Positions 34,713 through 44,700 of a stretch of DNA of 64,000 bases are shown piece after piece; the stretch's first letter is position 1; the number at the start of each line of letters is the position of its first letter. Under the pieces are notes generated by a model. The model was given only the letters and a program-made list of their open reading frames with translations. It did not search any database and was not told the origin of the DNA. The DNA lies in assembly GCA_948144175.1 (NCBI GenBank), contig CANXME010002463.1, positions 946,001-1,010,000 of the forward strand. Direction: 5' to 3'. The translations under genes were made by a program, and so were the position numbers. The DNA comes from Closterium sp. NIES-65. Lineage: Eukaryota; Streptophyta; Zygnematophyceae; Desmidiales; Closteriaceae.

Positions 34713-37700
34713 CCAGCGGCCGCACCAGCAGCCCCCCCTACTGCCACTGCCCCCGGTTCCCCCCCCCGTTCGGGTCCCCGCGTCTCACCAGGTTGCTACG
34801 TCCCCCCAGGTGTCTGTGTCGTGTCAGGTTCCTACGTCTGTTCCAGTCGCTGCGTCGTGCTCCTGCCGGTCGCTTGCCCACCCCACCGTTCTGTGGCACC
34901 ACCGGATGGGGCACCCGTCCCTTCCACGTCTGCGCGCTATGTCTAGTCAGCGTCTTGTCCTAGGCCTCCCTCGTGTCTTGCCGTCGCTGCCGCCTTCGCC
35001 TGCGCCGCCGTGTCGTCCCTGCGTCGAGGGTAGGCTGCGCGCCACCCCTCACTCCTCCTCCCTTCGTCCGGCCACCGAGCCTTTTGAGACGCTTCACTTG
35101 GACGTCTGGGGCCCCGCCCCTCGTCTAGGCCCTGAGCGTGAGCGTTACTTTCTGGTGGTCGTTGACGACTTCTCCCGCTACACCACAGTGTTCCCTCTGG
35201 CGAAGAAGTCTGAGGTGACTTCTACGCTGATCAGGTGGTTGCTCACCACTGAGGACACTCGTGGTCGTCGTGTCAGCTGTCTCCACTCCGACCGTGGGGG
35301 TGAGTTTCGCTCCGGCATTCTCGCTGGATTCTGTCGCGAGCAGGGCATTCGTCAGTCCTGGACGCTTCCAGAGTCCCCACAGCAGAATGGGGTTGCTGAG
35401 CGCCGCATAGGCCTGGTCATGGAGATCGCCCGCACCTCCCTGACTCACGCCTGTGCCCCCCATTTTCTGTGGCCCTACGCGGTCAGGTACGCCGCGCACC
35501 AGCTGAACCTCTGGCCACGTGTCTCTCGACCAGAGGTTTCACCGACCAGTCTTTGGACAGGGTCCCCTGGTGTTGCGTCGCGGTTTCGTGTCTGGGGGTG
35601 CTTGGCTCTTGTCCGCGACACCTCCGCGGACAAGCTCTCGCCTCGTGCCGTCCCCTGTGTCTTCCTTGGTTTCCCTGAGGACTCCTCTGACTTCACCTTT
35701 TACCACCCTCCCTCTCACCGGTTCTTTGACTCCCGTGACGTTCGTTTCGAGGAGTCCACTCCGTACTACGTCAGGTACCCCAGTCAAGGTCTCCCGGTTC
35801 CTCCCCCCCCCCTCTTCCTGACTGCCGTTCCCCCTCCTGCTCCCCCGGTACAGCCTCCCCCCCCCTGGTCCAGCCCCGTCAGGTGTGTCCCAGGCTACCC
35901 CTCCTCCTTCGGTAGCCCCTCCGGTACAGCCTCCCTCCCCACAGTCCTCCTCGCAGCGTGCCGCTGGTGCTAGCTCTCGAGAGGTTGGTACGGCGCCTGT
36001 TCCTGTACCGGTTTCTGGTTCTGGGGGTGCTGGAGTTGGAGCTGGAGTTGGAGCTGGAGTTGGCACTGGAGTTTCTGGTTCTGGGGGTGCTGGAGTTGGA
36101 GCTGGGGTTGGAGCTGGAGTTTCTGGTTCTGGAGTTGGAGCTGACCCGGTGGGTGCAGAGGACTCTTGTCGTCCGGGAGCTGGTGCTGGTCGCGCGGACA
36201 CTGGGGGTGAGAGTGCGCCTCCTTTGGGTTCTGGTGAGCCTGGGTCTGGAGCTGGTGTTAGTGCTGCCTCTGGGGGTGGTGCGCCTGGTTCTTCGGGGGT
36301 GGACTCTGTAGCTACCGCTGCTTCGGACACTACTCCGCCCCCCCACCCCTACCCGACTAGGCACCAGGCTCGTGTTCGCCGTGCCCGTGACGAGCAGCTG
36401 GCGTTGGAGAGAGAGGAGAGGGAGTTACAGCGCCTGGAGGAGCAGCAGCAGCAGCTGGAGCCGCAGGAGCAGCAGCAGCAGCAGCAGCAGCTGGACCCGC
36501 AGGAGCAGCAGTCCCAGCAGCAGCCGCGTCCGCAGCAGCAGCAGTCGCAGCCGCAGCAGCAGCAGCCACTTCCTCCTCCTGTCTCGGGTCTTCGGATCCT
36601 TGGTCTCCCCTCCCCTTCTCCTCCCTCCTCCGCCTCTCCTCCTGTCTACGGTCCCACGTTTCCTCCTCCTGACTCCTCCCCCGCTGTTTTCCCCAGTTCT
36701 CCGCCCTTGTCCTCTTCTCCTCCGTCTCGTTCTTGGGCTACTCGTCGCTCCCCTCGTGCTCGTCCCTCGTCTCCTGTTCCCTTCACTGACCTTCGTACTG
36801 CCTTCCTTCTTTCTAGTCCACCTCGTCCGTCTCAGTCTGTGCTTCCGTCTCCTCCTGAGTCGGCCCTCACTGTGTCGCTCCCTACTCCTGTCACTGACTA
36901 CTACCGCACGTACCGTCTTGTTCTCTCTCGTGTTCTCGCCTCTCTTGTTACTCACCCTCGTGCCTCTGTGTCCTCTGTGTCCGCTCTTACTGCCGCAGTT
37001 ACTGACTTTGCCTCTACCCGCCGCCTTGACTACGCCACCACGCTTGTGGCTGCTCCTCCTACCAGTCCTCTGGCCGTCGGGGGTGTGTCTGCCCTTGGCT
37101 GTGACGCCCTAGAGGACAGGCAGTTTGAGCTAGAGTTCCTGGCGGCCGCTTCCCCTCATCTCTGTGCCATGCTCCTCGCCCCTGAGGGTGACCCCGACGC
37201 CCTTGACATTCCGACTCCTCGCACTTACGCTGAGGCAGTGTCAGGGCCTTGGGCCTCTCAGTGGAGAGCTGCCATGGACGCAGAGATGGCCTCCTACAGA
37301 TCCACAGGCACCTACGTCGATGAGGTTCCCCCCCCTGGGGCGAACGTAGTCGACGGCATGTGGATCTACAGGGTGAAGCGGCCACCGGGATCTCCCCCGG
37401 TCTTCAAGGCGCGCTACGTGGCTAGAGGTTTCAGTCAGCGCGAGGGAGTTGACTTCTTTCAGACCTTCGCACCTACCCCGAAGATGACCACTCTTCGGGT
37501 GTTACTACACGTAGCAGCACAGAGAGACTACGAGTTACAGTCTCTTGACTTCTCCACTGCTTTCCTTCAGGGCAGCCTACACGAGGAGGTCTGGTTGCGT
37601 CGTCCCTCGGCCTTCACTGGCACTTTCCCTCCTGGGACCCAGTGGAGGCTGAGGCGACCTGTTTACGGTCTTCGCCAGGCCCCTCGTGAGTGGCACGACA

Positions 37701-38776
37701 CTCTGCGTTCTACCCTCTCTGACCTTGGGTTCCAGCCGTCTTCTGCCGACCCGTCGCTGTTCGTTCGTCGTGGCTCCACACCGTTCTTTGTTCTGGTTTA
37801 CGTCGACGACCTCGTTTTCGCCACTCCGGACAGGGTTGCTTTGGCAGACGTGAAGTCCGAACTGCAGAAGAGACACACGTGCACTGATCTTGGTGAGCTG
37901 CGCCACTACCTTGGCCTGCAGATCACCAGGGACAGAGCCGCTCGCACCATTACACTCTCACAATCACACATGGTGCAGCAGGTCCTTCAGCGGTTCGGGC
38001 TTCAGCACTCCACCGTACAGCGCACACCTCTAGCTGTTGACCACAGACTCACTAGTCCCTTTCCTGACGAGCCGTTTGAGCCTAGTGGTCCCTACGCAGA
38101 GCTTGTGGGTTGCCTCATGTACCTGATGACTTGTACTCGCCCGGACCTCGCCTTCCCTCTCAGCATCCTTGCGCGCTTTGTTGCGCCAGGGAGACACCGT
38201 CCTGTTCACTGGACGGCAGCTGTGAGGGTGGCGAAGTACCTAGCGACTACATCAGGCGTGGGGCTAGTTCTTGGAGGGCAGCAGTCTGTCGTACTCACTG
38301 GTCACTGTGACTCCTCTTACGCTGACGACGCTGAGACTCACAGGTCTACTCAGGGGTACTGTTTCAGTCTGGGTTCTGGAGTTGTTTCCTGGCGTTCCAC
38401 GCGCTCCTCTTCTGTCTCGACCTCTACAGCTGAGGCTGAGATTTACGCTGGTGCCATGGCGGCACAGGAGTTGCGGTGGTTGACCTTCTTGCTCGCCGAC
38501 CTTGGTGAGCGGCCGAGCTCTGCACCGACCTTGTTTACTGACAACAAGGCGTCGATCCTCCTCTGTCGTGAGCCGCGACTGGAGAGCAGAGTGAAGCACA
38601 TTCACGTCAGGTACTTTCTTCTGCGAGAGTTGCAGAGGCGTGGACAGGCTCGCTTCGAGTTTGTAGAGTCCGAGGCCAACACTGCAGACATCTTCACCAA
38701 GGCGCTTCCGCCTTGTGACCACCAGAGGTGTTGTGTGCAGTTAGGCCTTGTTGACACAGGTTCTAGTCATGCGTAG
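32743..38776 (+). CDS. Element F gag-pol polyprotein, one frameshift
   Basis: The start is ATG 32743 (MATPRVLRFDADG), aligned with the gag starts of C and E; an in-frame ATG at 32707 is less likely. Order: gag to about 33530, Gly-rich tract, Gln-rich tract, Cys/His motif C-x13-C-x3-H-x4-C near 33910-33980, protease DSGAS near 34285, poly-Gln (34639-34710), integrase HHCC (34889-35035) and catalytic core (LDVWG 35098, HSDRGGEF 35285, QNGVAERR 35385), Pro/Gly/Gln linker (35800-36600), RT with YVDD near 37800, RNase H to the TAG at 38774-38776. A C9 tract at 35857-35865 puts the two halves in different frames; with one C fewer they would be continuous. It could be a sequencing error, a fresh mutation or a regulated shift. 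Confidence 0.9.
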
Positions 38777-38970
38777 ACTTGAGTTTATTGCCTGCTTCGT
38801 CTGTACATTTACTATATATACTTGTGATCTCTTGGACTGGCCTTGTGGCCACTGTTGCTTGTGCTCAGAGTGTGTGGTGACGTTGTGATCCACCCTGAGC
38901 TTTGTTTTCTTTTGGACTGGTCTTGTGACCGTACTCTTTTTTGTTTTTGCTAGACACCCCTCACTTAGGC

Positions 38971-38980
38971 TATGGGGGTG
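38971..38980 (+). promoter_or_regulatory. Polypurine tract of element F
   Basis: TATGGGGGTG directly before the 3' LTR. Confidence 0.8.
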
Positions 38981-39090
38981 TGTCAAATGTTGTAGCCTGT
39001 AGTGAGGTTTGTCTTAGGGGGTACAGAAGTTAGGGTTTGTCATATGTACCCCAACCAACATCAATGCAACACTCATTCCTCATTCTGACA
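38981..39090 (+). repeat. 3' LTR of element F
   Basis: 110 bp, identical to the 5' LTR; followed by target copy CTTAT. Confidence 0.95.
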
Positions 39091-39196
39091 CTTATTATCT
39101 CAAGCATTTTATATTCACTCTGCTATTGAGGTCACGGGCCCACCAACACTACCCACTGTGTGCGAACCTACCAGAGCAGATCCTGGGTTACGATCA
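39091..39196 (+). repeat. 3' LTR of element D, second part
   Basis: Continues the D LTR from CTTATTATCTCAAGC to TTACGATCA, matching 18104-18210 with about two differences. The first five bases repeat the target site at 31821-31825. Confidence 0.9.
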
Positions 39197-39743
39197 TACA
39201 TTATGAACGCTCTAGGTTATTATAGCACTTGATGTGAATTTAGAACGATAGGGAATCTGGACTCTGGAATGAACTGGAGTGCCAGAGCAGGTTAACAAAA
39301 TGTCTTGTTTTTGTGTGCAGTCAAATTTAAATTATCAGCAGCACACTCCCAAAATCATTCTGAGCTGGAACGAAGTGTGTTTCAAAGACTCGGTATTTAA
39401 TGAGGCCGCGAAGCTTGCTAGGAATCAGTCAGCTGCACTAGTCGCTAGGATTGCGCCACGCAAGTGCGACCGCCGTCTCCTCTCGTCGTGACGAAGCCAA
39501 CCCTAATATGAAATCGACGGGTCCCTTGACCTCTCTCCTCATCCCGCTCTCCCATCCTCCCATCACCTCATCTCTCCCATCCTTGCTTTTCAACCTTTCG
39601 GGCACTAAGGTATCAGAATTTAGCGGGTAAGTGAAATATATGGCAAGTGGCTTTTGAGGCGCCTCAAAAGTCAGGATTTAGCGGGTAAGGGAAAGATATA
39701 ACACGCAGCAGCGACCAATCTTAAGTTCGTCCGCACAACCGCA
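39197..39743 (+). promoter_or_regulatory. Upstream region of the TTL gene
   Basis: No gene seen. 39520-39600 is a pyrimidine-rich patch (CTCTCCTCATCCC type), as often found in plant promoters and 5' leaders. A diverged direct repeat (TTTAGCGGGTAAG at 39619 and 39677) flanks a perfect palindrome at 39652-39669. Confidence 0.4.
39652..39669. repeat. Palindrome TTTTGAGGCGCCTCAAAA, copy 1
   Basis: Perfect 18-bp self-complementary site (20 bp with flanking C and G). The bases on both sides are a short direct duplication (CAGAATTTAGCGGGTAAG / CAGGATTTAGCGGGTAAG). Confidence 0.95.
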
Positions 39744-41719
39744 ATGGATGAATCGGATCGGTATGAGCAAGGGAGAGAAACGCGGCTCGAGTCGGGATTG
39801 CGATGGCTCAACGCGCTTCCCGAAGCCGAGGCGATCGAGGCGTTGATTCGCTGCTGCGGTTCCAAGAGATTTGCGTCTAGCCTCGCAGCGCGCCGCTCGT
39901 TTGGAAGCCTCGAAGATCTACAAAGGGCTGCGAGCGACGTGTGGTGGAATCAGGCAAGAAAGACCCCGCCTTCTTGTTTTGAGTCTGCTTTTGAGGCGCC
40001 TCAAAAACAGGATCTACAAAGGGCTGCTAGCGACATGTGGTGGAATCAGGCAAGCCCAGGCGGTTTTCATTCACACCCTGTATTGCACGCACTCTTTTAC
40101 ATAAGTGTGATATCTTTTCTCAGACGCCGGGTGTTGTAGGATTAGTGTTCTTATACGGGGGTAACGAGGGTCCTTGCTGCGTTTTGGTCGCTTGTAACGA
40201 GGGTTGAAAGAGCTTATGTTGTGGTTGCTATTTTTATTTCGCATAGTGCGATGCCGTGGCACCTAAACGCGATTTGCTTATCGTTTACTGCCTAAACACA
40301 TAGTAGTCGTTCATAGGTGAAGACATAGCTGTGTGTGGTGGCCTGATGGATTGTATCCTGTGCCAGGTGGACATCTCTGGTTGGCTGGAGGCCTTCGGTG
40401 CGCATCCCAGGATTGGTGACGTGGCATCGCTAAAGCGAAAGTTCTCCACACAACAGTGTGTGACGTGTTCATTCACGTTTGGAAGAATTTGTTGCTGTGT
40501 TGTGTTCACAAGCATGCACATGCATTCTCAGCATTCGTTCAATACATGCGCTCATGCACGCACATGTGCTCTTGCACATATGTATTCGTTTCTTACATGT
40601 ATTCTTAACGTGGATTACATGGTTACATGTATTCTTAACGTGGATTACATGGTTAACCTGAGTCAATGCACGTGTCTCTATTCTGCACCCAGATGGTCCC
40701 AAGGGGAGCAAGCAGCGGCCCTGCAATCATCCGATGACTCATTCTTCCAGGCAAGTTGATGGTACTCAAAAGCAAGTCCGCTTTCTGAGGCGCCTCAGAA
40801 CATTTTGAGGATGCTCGAAGCAAGCAGTAGCCCGGCAATCATTTGACGACTCATTCTTCCAGGCAATCACATGGTTGTTAAAATCAAGTTCGGTTTTTGA
40901 GGCGCCTCAGAATGATTTTGAGGCGCATCAAAGCAAGTAGCGGCGCTGCAATCATCCAATGACTCTTTTTTCCATTCAAGCACATCTCACTATAGGATTT
41001 TATATAGGACAGAAAACGTGTTAAGTGTGCTCCTTGTAATCGTAAGTTACACTGAGTGTGCTTCCAACATGACTCCCAATAAGTTAAGGCATCTGACAAC
41101 GCATCCTTCCAGGAAAGCACCACTCATTCCAGACCAGAGCGTGAAACGAAACGAAACAAAATCAAACGCCTTTCCACTTGCCTGCCTCCCTACCTGTCTA
41201 CCCGCCTGCCCACCCGCGTGCCGGCCTGCTTTTTGGCCTGCCTGCCTGCTTTTTGGCCTGCCTGATTTTTTGCCTGCCTTACTGCATGCCCAACACCCAT
41301 TCAGGAGATGGCGGAGTGCAATGGCCGCTACGAGCAGCGCTTTGGCCACATCTTCATCATCTGCGCCCAGGGCAAGCCTGCTTCGGAAATACTCTCCGCG
41401 CTTAAGGTATTTGTCAAACATGGAATTATGTCATTTACGTATGCCCAGGGCAAGCCTGCGCCGGAGTTACTCTCTCAACTCTCATGGTGATTGACACATA
41501 GTGTGTTTTTAATATGGAAATGCCTGATTGAAATCCCTTTCTTTTTCCCTCTGAATCAGACCTGCACAAACTCTCAAGTTCATTGGAAGGAAAGTAGCGC
41601 TTTTGCAACCAGGAAATGGCCTAGAGGTGCTTGGTGGGGGTTTGACCTCAAGGCTAAGAGTGGATTCCGCATTATGAGCAACATGCAGCCTGGAGGTCAA
41701 GCCCGCACCTTTATATATC

Positions 41720-41750
<31 letters not shown>

Positions 41751-43807
41751 ATATAGTTCAAGGGACTGCTCCTTCGTTTTCCACACGCACGAATCTCTAT
41801 ATTTCAAGGGGACAGCTTTCACTCTGTGCAGACGTATAATACGGCGAATTATGCCTGTGGAAAACGAAGGAGCAGTGCACAGCCTTCGTTTTGTGTAGAC
41901 GTATAACCATGTCAAGGGTCCAATTATTCCCCATTGTTTTAGGAGCGCTTGGGGAATCAAACAATTTACGAGGTGCAACTCGCAGCGAAGGAGCAAGAGA
42001 AGATCACCCAGCTGAGGCTGGCGAAGCAAGATGCTTGCAGGTGCTCATTTATCCCATGTGACTGCCCGTCTATTGCAGGAGCGCTTGGCAAATCAACCAA
42101 TCTATGAGGTGCAGCTAGCAGCCAAGGAGCAAGAGATGATCACCCAGCTGAGGCTGGAGAAGCTGCTGCTGGATGCTCCTACGGATGGCCTTGACGCTGC
42201 AGGTGTGTGTGCGTGTATGTGCGGATGGATGTGTTGTGCGTGCTGTGTGCATGTGTTTTGTCCTTCAAGTTGACGGGAAAAGCAGCTGAGGCTGGAGAGG
42301 CTGCTGCTGGCTGGGAAGTTGGCTTTTAGACATTCCCACAAACCGACCTGCTACTCTCCTCAGTCCTGCTCTAATTTCTCTCCAACCTTAGCACCTTCCA
42401 TTAAATTACTCTATACTCCAATTAGCCGCAATTAACCTTGTAATTTCCCTTCTTTTCCTCTCTTTATGTTCCTCTCCCGGCCGTGCATTTCTTTCCTGGT
42501 GGATATATCTTCCCTCAACAAGTCTCCTGCCCTGCAACCCACCGCCTGGCTAGACTCGCAGCACATATCGCACCATCAGGTGCGTGTGTGTGTGGTAGTG
42601 CGTTACGCTTCGCTACAGTCACACCAGCTACAGTCACACCCGCTACACACTCCCACTACAAGCATCAAACTCCCGTTCATCTCAACACGTGGACTCCTAA
42701 CCTTGAACCAACCTCAAGGCCCCTGCTGCTGATTCCCCTCCTTTATAATCCCCTCCTTTTCCTGCTTCCCTGTTGTCACTACCTCTTCCAGTCACAGCTG
42801 TACCCGCTACAGCCACACCCGCTACAAGCGCCAAGCATCCGTCCATATCCACTCACGTGCTGGATGTTGCGTTGGGCAGACCCGCTGCCGGCATCAAAAT
42901 GTTGCTGGAGCGACAGATAGAAGCAGGAGGGTCAGCAGAGAGGGAGGGGGGAGACAGGGGGGGCAGAGTGACGTGGCTCTGGGCAAACCCGCTGCCGGCA
43001 TCACAGTGGTGCAGGAGCGACCCCCTTGAGAGCCATCCTTTTGAGGCGCCTCAAAAGCCTTCTGAGGCGCCTCAAAAGTCGGCTCTGGGCAGACCCCCTG
43101 TCGGCATCACAGCGGTGCAGGGGCGACCCCCTTGAGCCATCCTTCACTCATCCCTGAGCCAGCCCTGAGTTATCTACTCTTCCTGATTCCCCCCTTTGTC
43201 CTGCTTCCCCATGCTTACCCCAGGTGCTCCAGCCACAGCTGCACCCGCTATAACCCCACCCGCCACAGTCACACCCGCTACAAGCACCAAGCCTCCATCC
43301 ATCTCCACACACGTGCTGGATGTGGCTCTGGGCAGACCCGCTGCTGGCATCAGAGTGCTGCTGGAGCGACAGATAGAAGCCCGAGGGGAGAGTGAGAGTG
43401 GTGATGTGGGGTTCGGATGGGAGCGAGTGGGCGGGGGAGTGACAAATGCTGATGGCAGGGCTGCTGGGCTGCTTGCCAGGGGTGGAGATGGGGGAGGAGT
43501 GGTGGGAAGCGGTGGGGTAGGAGGTGGAGGGATGGGAGGTGGGGGGGTGGGAGCTGGGATATACCGGCTGAGCTTTGCAACAGGGGAGTATCTTGGTCGG
43601 ATGCAAGGAGCAAGAGGGACAGGGGACTCACAAGCCGGCACAGGGAGAGGCAGTGGCAGTGGTGGTGGCAGTGGTGGTGGTAGTGGTGGTGGGTTCTTCC
43701 CGAGTGTGTCGATAGTGTTCCAAGTGCTGCCAGAGCAAGAGAGGGAGCACTTCCATGTGCCGCTGCTGCTCTCCCCCTTCTCCTACTCCACTTACCGAGG
43801 CAGCTGA
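39744..43807 (+). CDS. TTL: TTL / allantoin synthase (OHCU decarboxylase + HIU hydrolase)
   Basis: Bifunctional urate-breakdown enzyme converting hydroxyisourate via OHCU to S-allantoin, peroxisomal in plants. Exons that join in phase: 39744-39953, 40367-40455, 40693-40750, 41305-41406, 42079-42202, 43224-43807; 388 residues. The N-terminal OHCU decarboxylase domain shows CCGSKRFA, VWWNQ, WLEAFGAHPRIGD (catalytic His), SQGEQAA (Glu) and FGHIFIICAQGK, then EVQLAAKEQ. The C-terminal transthyretin-like domain shows THVLDVALGRPAAG, YRLSFATGEY, FFPSVSIVFQV, EHFHVPLLLSPFS and the terminal YRGS of HIU hydrolases, with two Gly-rich insertions. Introns 1 and 3 use CAG|GCAAG donors. The end of exon 2 could instead be 40440. 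Nearly every exon has partial copies nearby. The internal PTS2 of seed-plant TTL is not seen; residues 14-22 (RLESGLRWL) nearly fit one. Confidence 0.9.
39989..40049 (+). repeat. Palindrome plus copy of TTL exon 1 end and donor
   Basis: A perfect TTTTGAGGCGCCTCAAAA at 39989-40006 is followed by 40011-40049, a second copy of the last 39 bases of exon 1 (two mismatches) with the same CAG|GCAAG donor. It has no visible acceptor, so exon 1 at 39953 joins exon 2 directly. Confidence 0.9.
40596..40655 (+). repeat. Two-copy 30-bp direct repeat in TTL intron 2
   Basis: TTACATGTATTCTTAACGTG and the following ten bases occur twice in tandem, identical. Confidence 0.85.
40783..40980 (+). repeat. Two extra copies of TTL exon 3, each after palindromes
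   Basis: TTCTGAGGCGCCTCAGAA (40783-40800), a near-palindrome at 40895-40912 and a degenerate one at 40916-40933 separate diverged copies of exon 3 (40818-40862 and about 40931-40975). The first copy keeps CAG followed by GCAA; both have drifted in reading frame. Confidence 0.85.
41437..41490 (+). repeat. Copy of TTL exon 4 end
   Basis: CAGGGCAAGCCTG(C) and the following serine/leucine codons of exon 4 recur 75 bases downstream of the real donor, followed by ATGGTGA instead of a good donor. Confidence 0.8.
41717..41757. repeat. TA microsatellite in TTL intron 4
   Basis: Runs of TATATATATA then GTATGTATGTA. Confidence 0.9.
41766..41875. repeat. Inverted repeat, 20-bp arms
   Basis: CTGCTCCTTCGTTTTCCACA (41766-41785) is perfectly complementary to 41856-41875, giving a possible hairpin with a 70-base loop inside TTL intron 4. 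Confidence 0.85.
41943..42040 (+). repeat. Alternative copy of TTL exon 5
   Basis: It has its own acceptor (TTTTAG) and encodes ERLGNQTIYEVQLAAKEQEK and onward, highly similar to the real exon 5 (42079-42202). Its donor (CAG|GTGCTC at 42040) leaves phase 2 while exon 6 needs phase 1, so use of this copy would shift the frame. A third fragment (QLRLERLLL) lies near 42289-42322. Confidence 0.85.
42846..43134 (+). repeat. Three copies of the start of the TTL transthyretin exon
   Basis: 42846-42930, 42972-43026 and 43081-43134 each repeat the LGRPAAGI(K/T) segment that is used at 43320-43375. The first reads THVLDVALGRPAAG in an open frame. Between copies two and three sit palindromes at 43040-43057 (perfect) and 43061-43078 (one mismatch). 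Confidence 0.88.
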
Positions 43808-43867
43808 ACTATTTGCTTGCTATGTCTGGGAGATCAATTTCTTTCTTAAGTTTCAAACATCTTGTGC

Positions 43868-43924
43868 ATGAGCCACTCCTAGTACTCTCCCCGTTCTCTT
43901 ACTGCACCTACAGAGTTTGCTGAA
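43868..43924 (+). repeat. Copy of TTL last-exon end
   Basis: Downstream of the TTL stop (43805-43807) a diverged copy reads LLVLSPFSYCTYR and then VC and TGA, where the gene has LLLSPFSYSTYRGS. Confidence 0.8.
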
Positions 43925-44355
43925 CGGCTTTCTGTGCATACTTGTGCTACGCTAATGCTGTGTTACTGTATATACGTATATCTTGGGTTACAATTCACAC
44001 GATACTGCAGACGCACATCTTTGTTACGATTTTTATGTTTTTTTTGTTGTGCAGCCAATACAATTTCCTGACAGAATGGGCCACAATACTAGTAATATGC
44101 TGTGGGAACATTCACGAAACAATCACTTCCATACTTGCACTGTAATGTAAGGGTACATTCCGCTCTTGACACAAATGTCTCAATCGCGTCATACAACCTC
44201 TGTACCAATCTGCACCGCATTGCACCTAAGTGTCAAACATTTCCACCGCACTGCAACTCTTCGATTGAGACGCGAGGCCTTTGTGACACGCTTCAGAAAT
44301 ACACCCTAACACACTGTAAAAACCCTGTACAATTTGTGCTAAGCGAGATAATCCC
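43925..44355. other. Intergenic stretch between TTL and SDHAF2 3' ends
   Basis: AT-richer sequence with no supported gene. The two genes converge here, so both 3' untranslated regions probably lie in it. No clear polyadenylation signal was pinned down. Confidence 0.4.
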
Positions 44356-44670
44356 TTCACTGCAGGGTGCATGAACCCATCCCTGAGTTGGGTAATACAC
44401 AAGCGTCTACTGATTGCCAGCAGGGGGCGTGCCTGGTTGTCTCTGAATGTCCTCCCACCCCCGCACCCACGGCAAGCTAGGCGTGGCGTCCCCTCACACA
44501 CGAACAAAGTACACTCATCCATCACACAGAAAGCATAGCCTTTCGTTGCTCCTGTCAAGCCTCTACTGGTTGCCGGCAGGGGGCGTGCCCGGTTGCCTCT
44601 GCATGTCCTCCCATCCTCTCACCCACGGCAGGCCAGGAGTAATTTCCCCTCAACTGCTGGGTGCATGAAG
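44356..44670 (-). repeat. Downstream copies of the SDHAF2 terminal exon
   Basis: On the minus strand 44670-44560 and about 44480-44396 repeat the PWVRGWED(M/I)QRQPGTPP end including the stop, and 44374-44356 repeats the MHPAVK segment. They lie 3' of the terminal exon used in the model. Confidence 0.87.
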
Positions 44671-44700
44671 CAACCTCTGAGCTGCGTTTTGCACAAGCAA

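Larger units (their letters stand above)
31826..39090 (+). mobile_element. Element F: very young Ty1/copia element in the D 3' LTR
   Basis: Two 110-bp LTRs (31826-31935, 38981-39090) are identical over their full length. Target duplication CTTAT (31821-31825, 39091-39095). Primer binding site, polypurine tract and a near-intact polyprotein are present. The identical LTRs make it the youngest insertion in the window. Confidence 0.95.
17784..39196 (+). mobile_element. Element D: Ty1/copia element split by insertions E and F
   Basis: D consists of three separated pieces: 17784-23376 (5' LTR, gag, protease, integrase, most of RT), 30710-31825 (end of RT, RNase H, start of 3' LTR) and 39091-39196 (rest of 3' LTR). 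The interruptions are E (target duplication ACCTG, 23372-23376 and 30710-30714) and F (CTTAT, 31821-31825 and 39091-39095). Comparable parts of the two D LTRs differ at about five of 430 positions. D is the second family, related to B. Confidence 0.93.
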
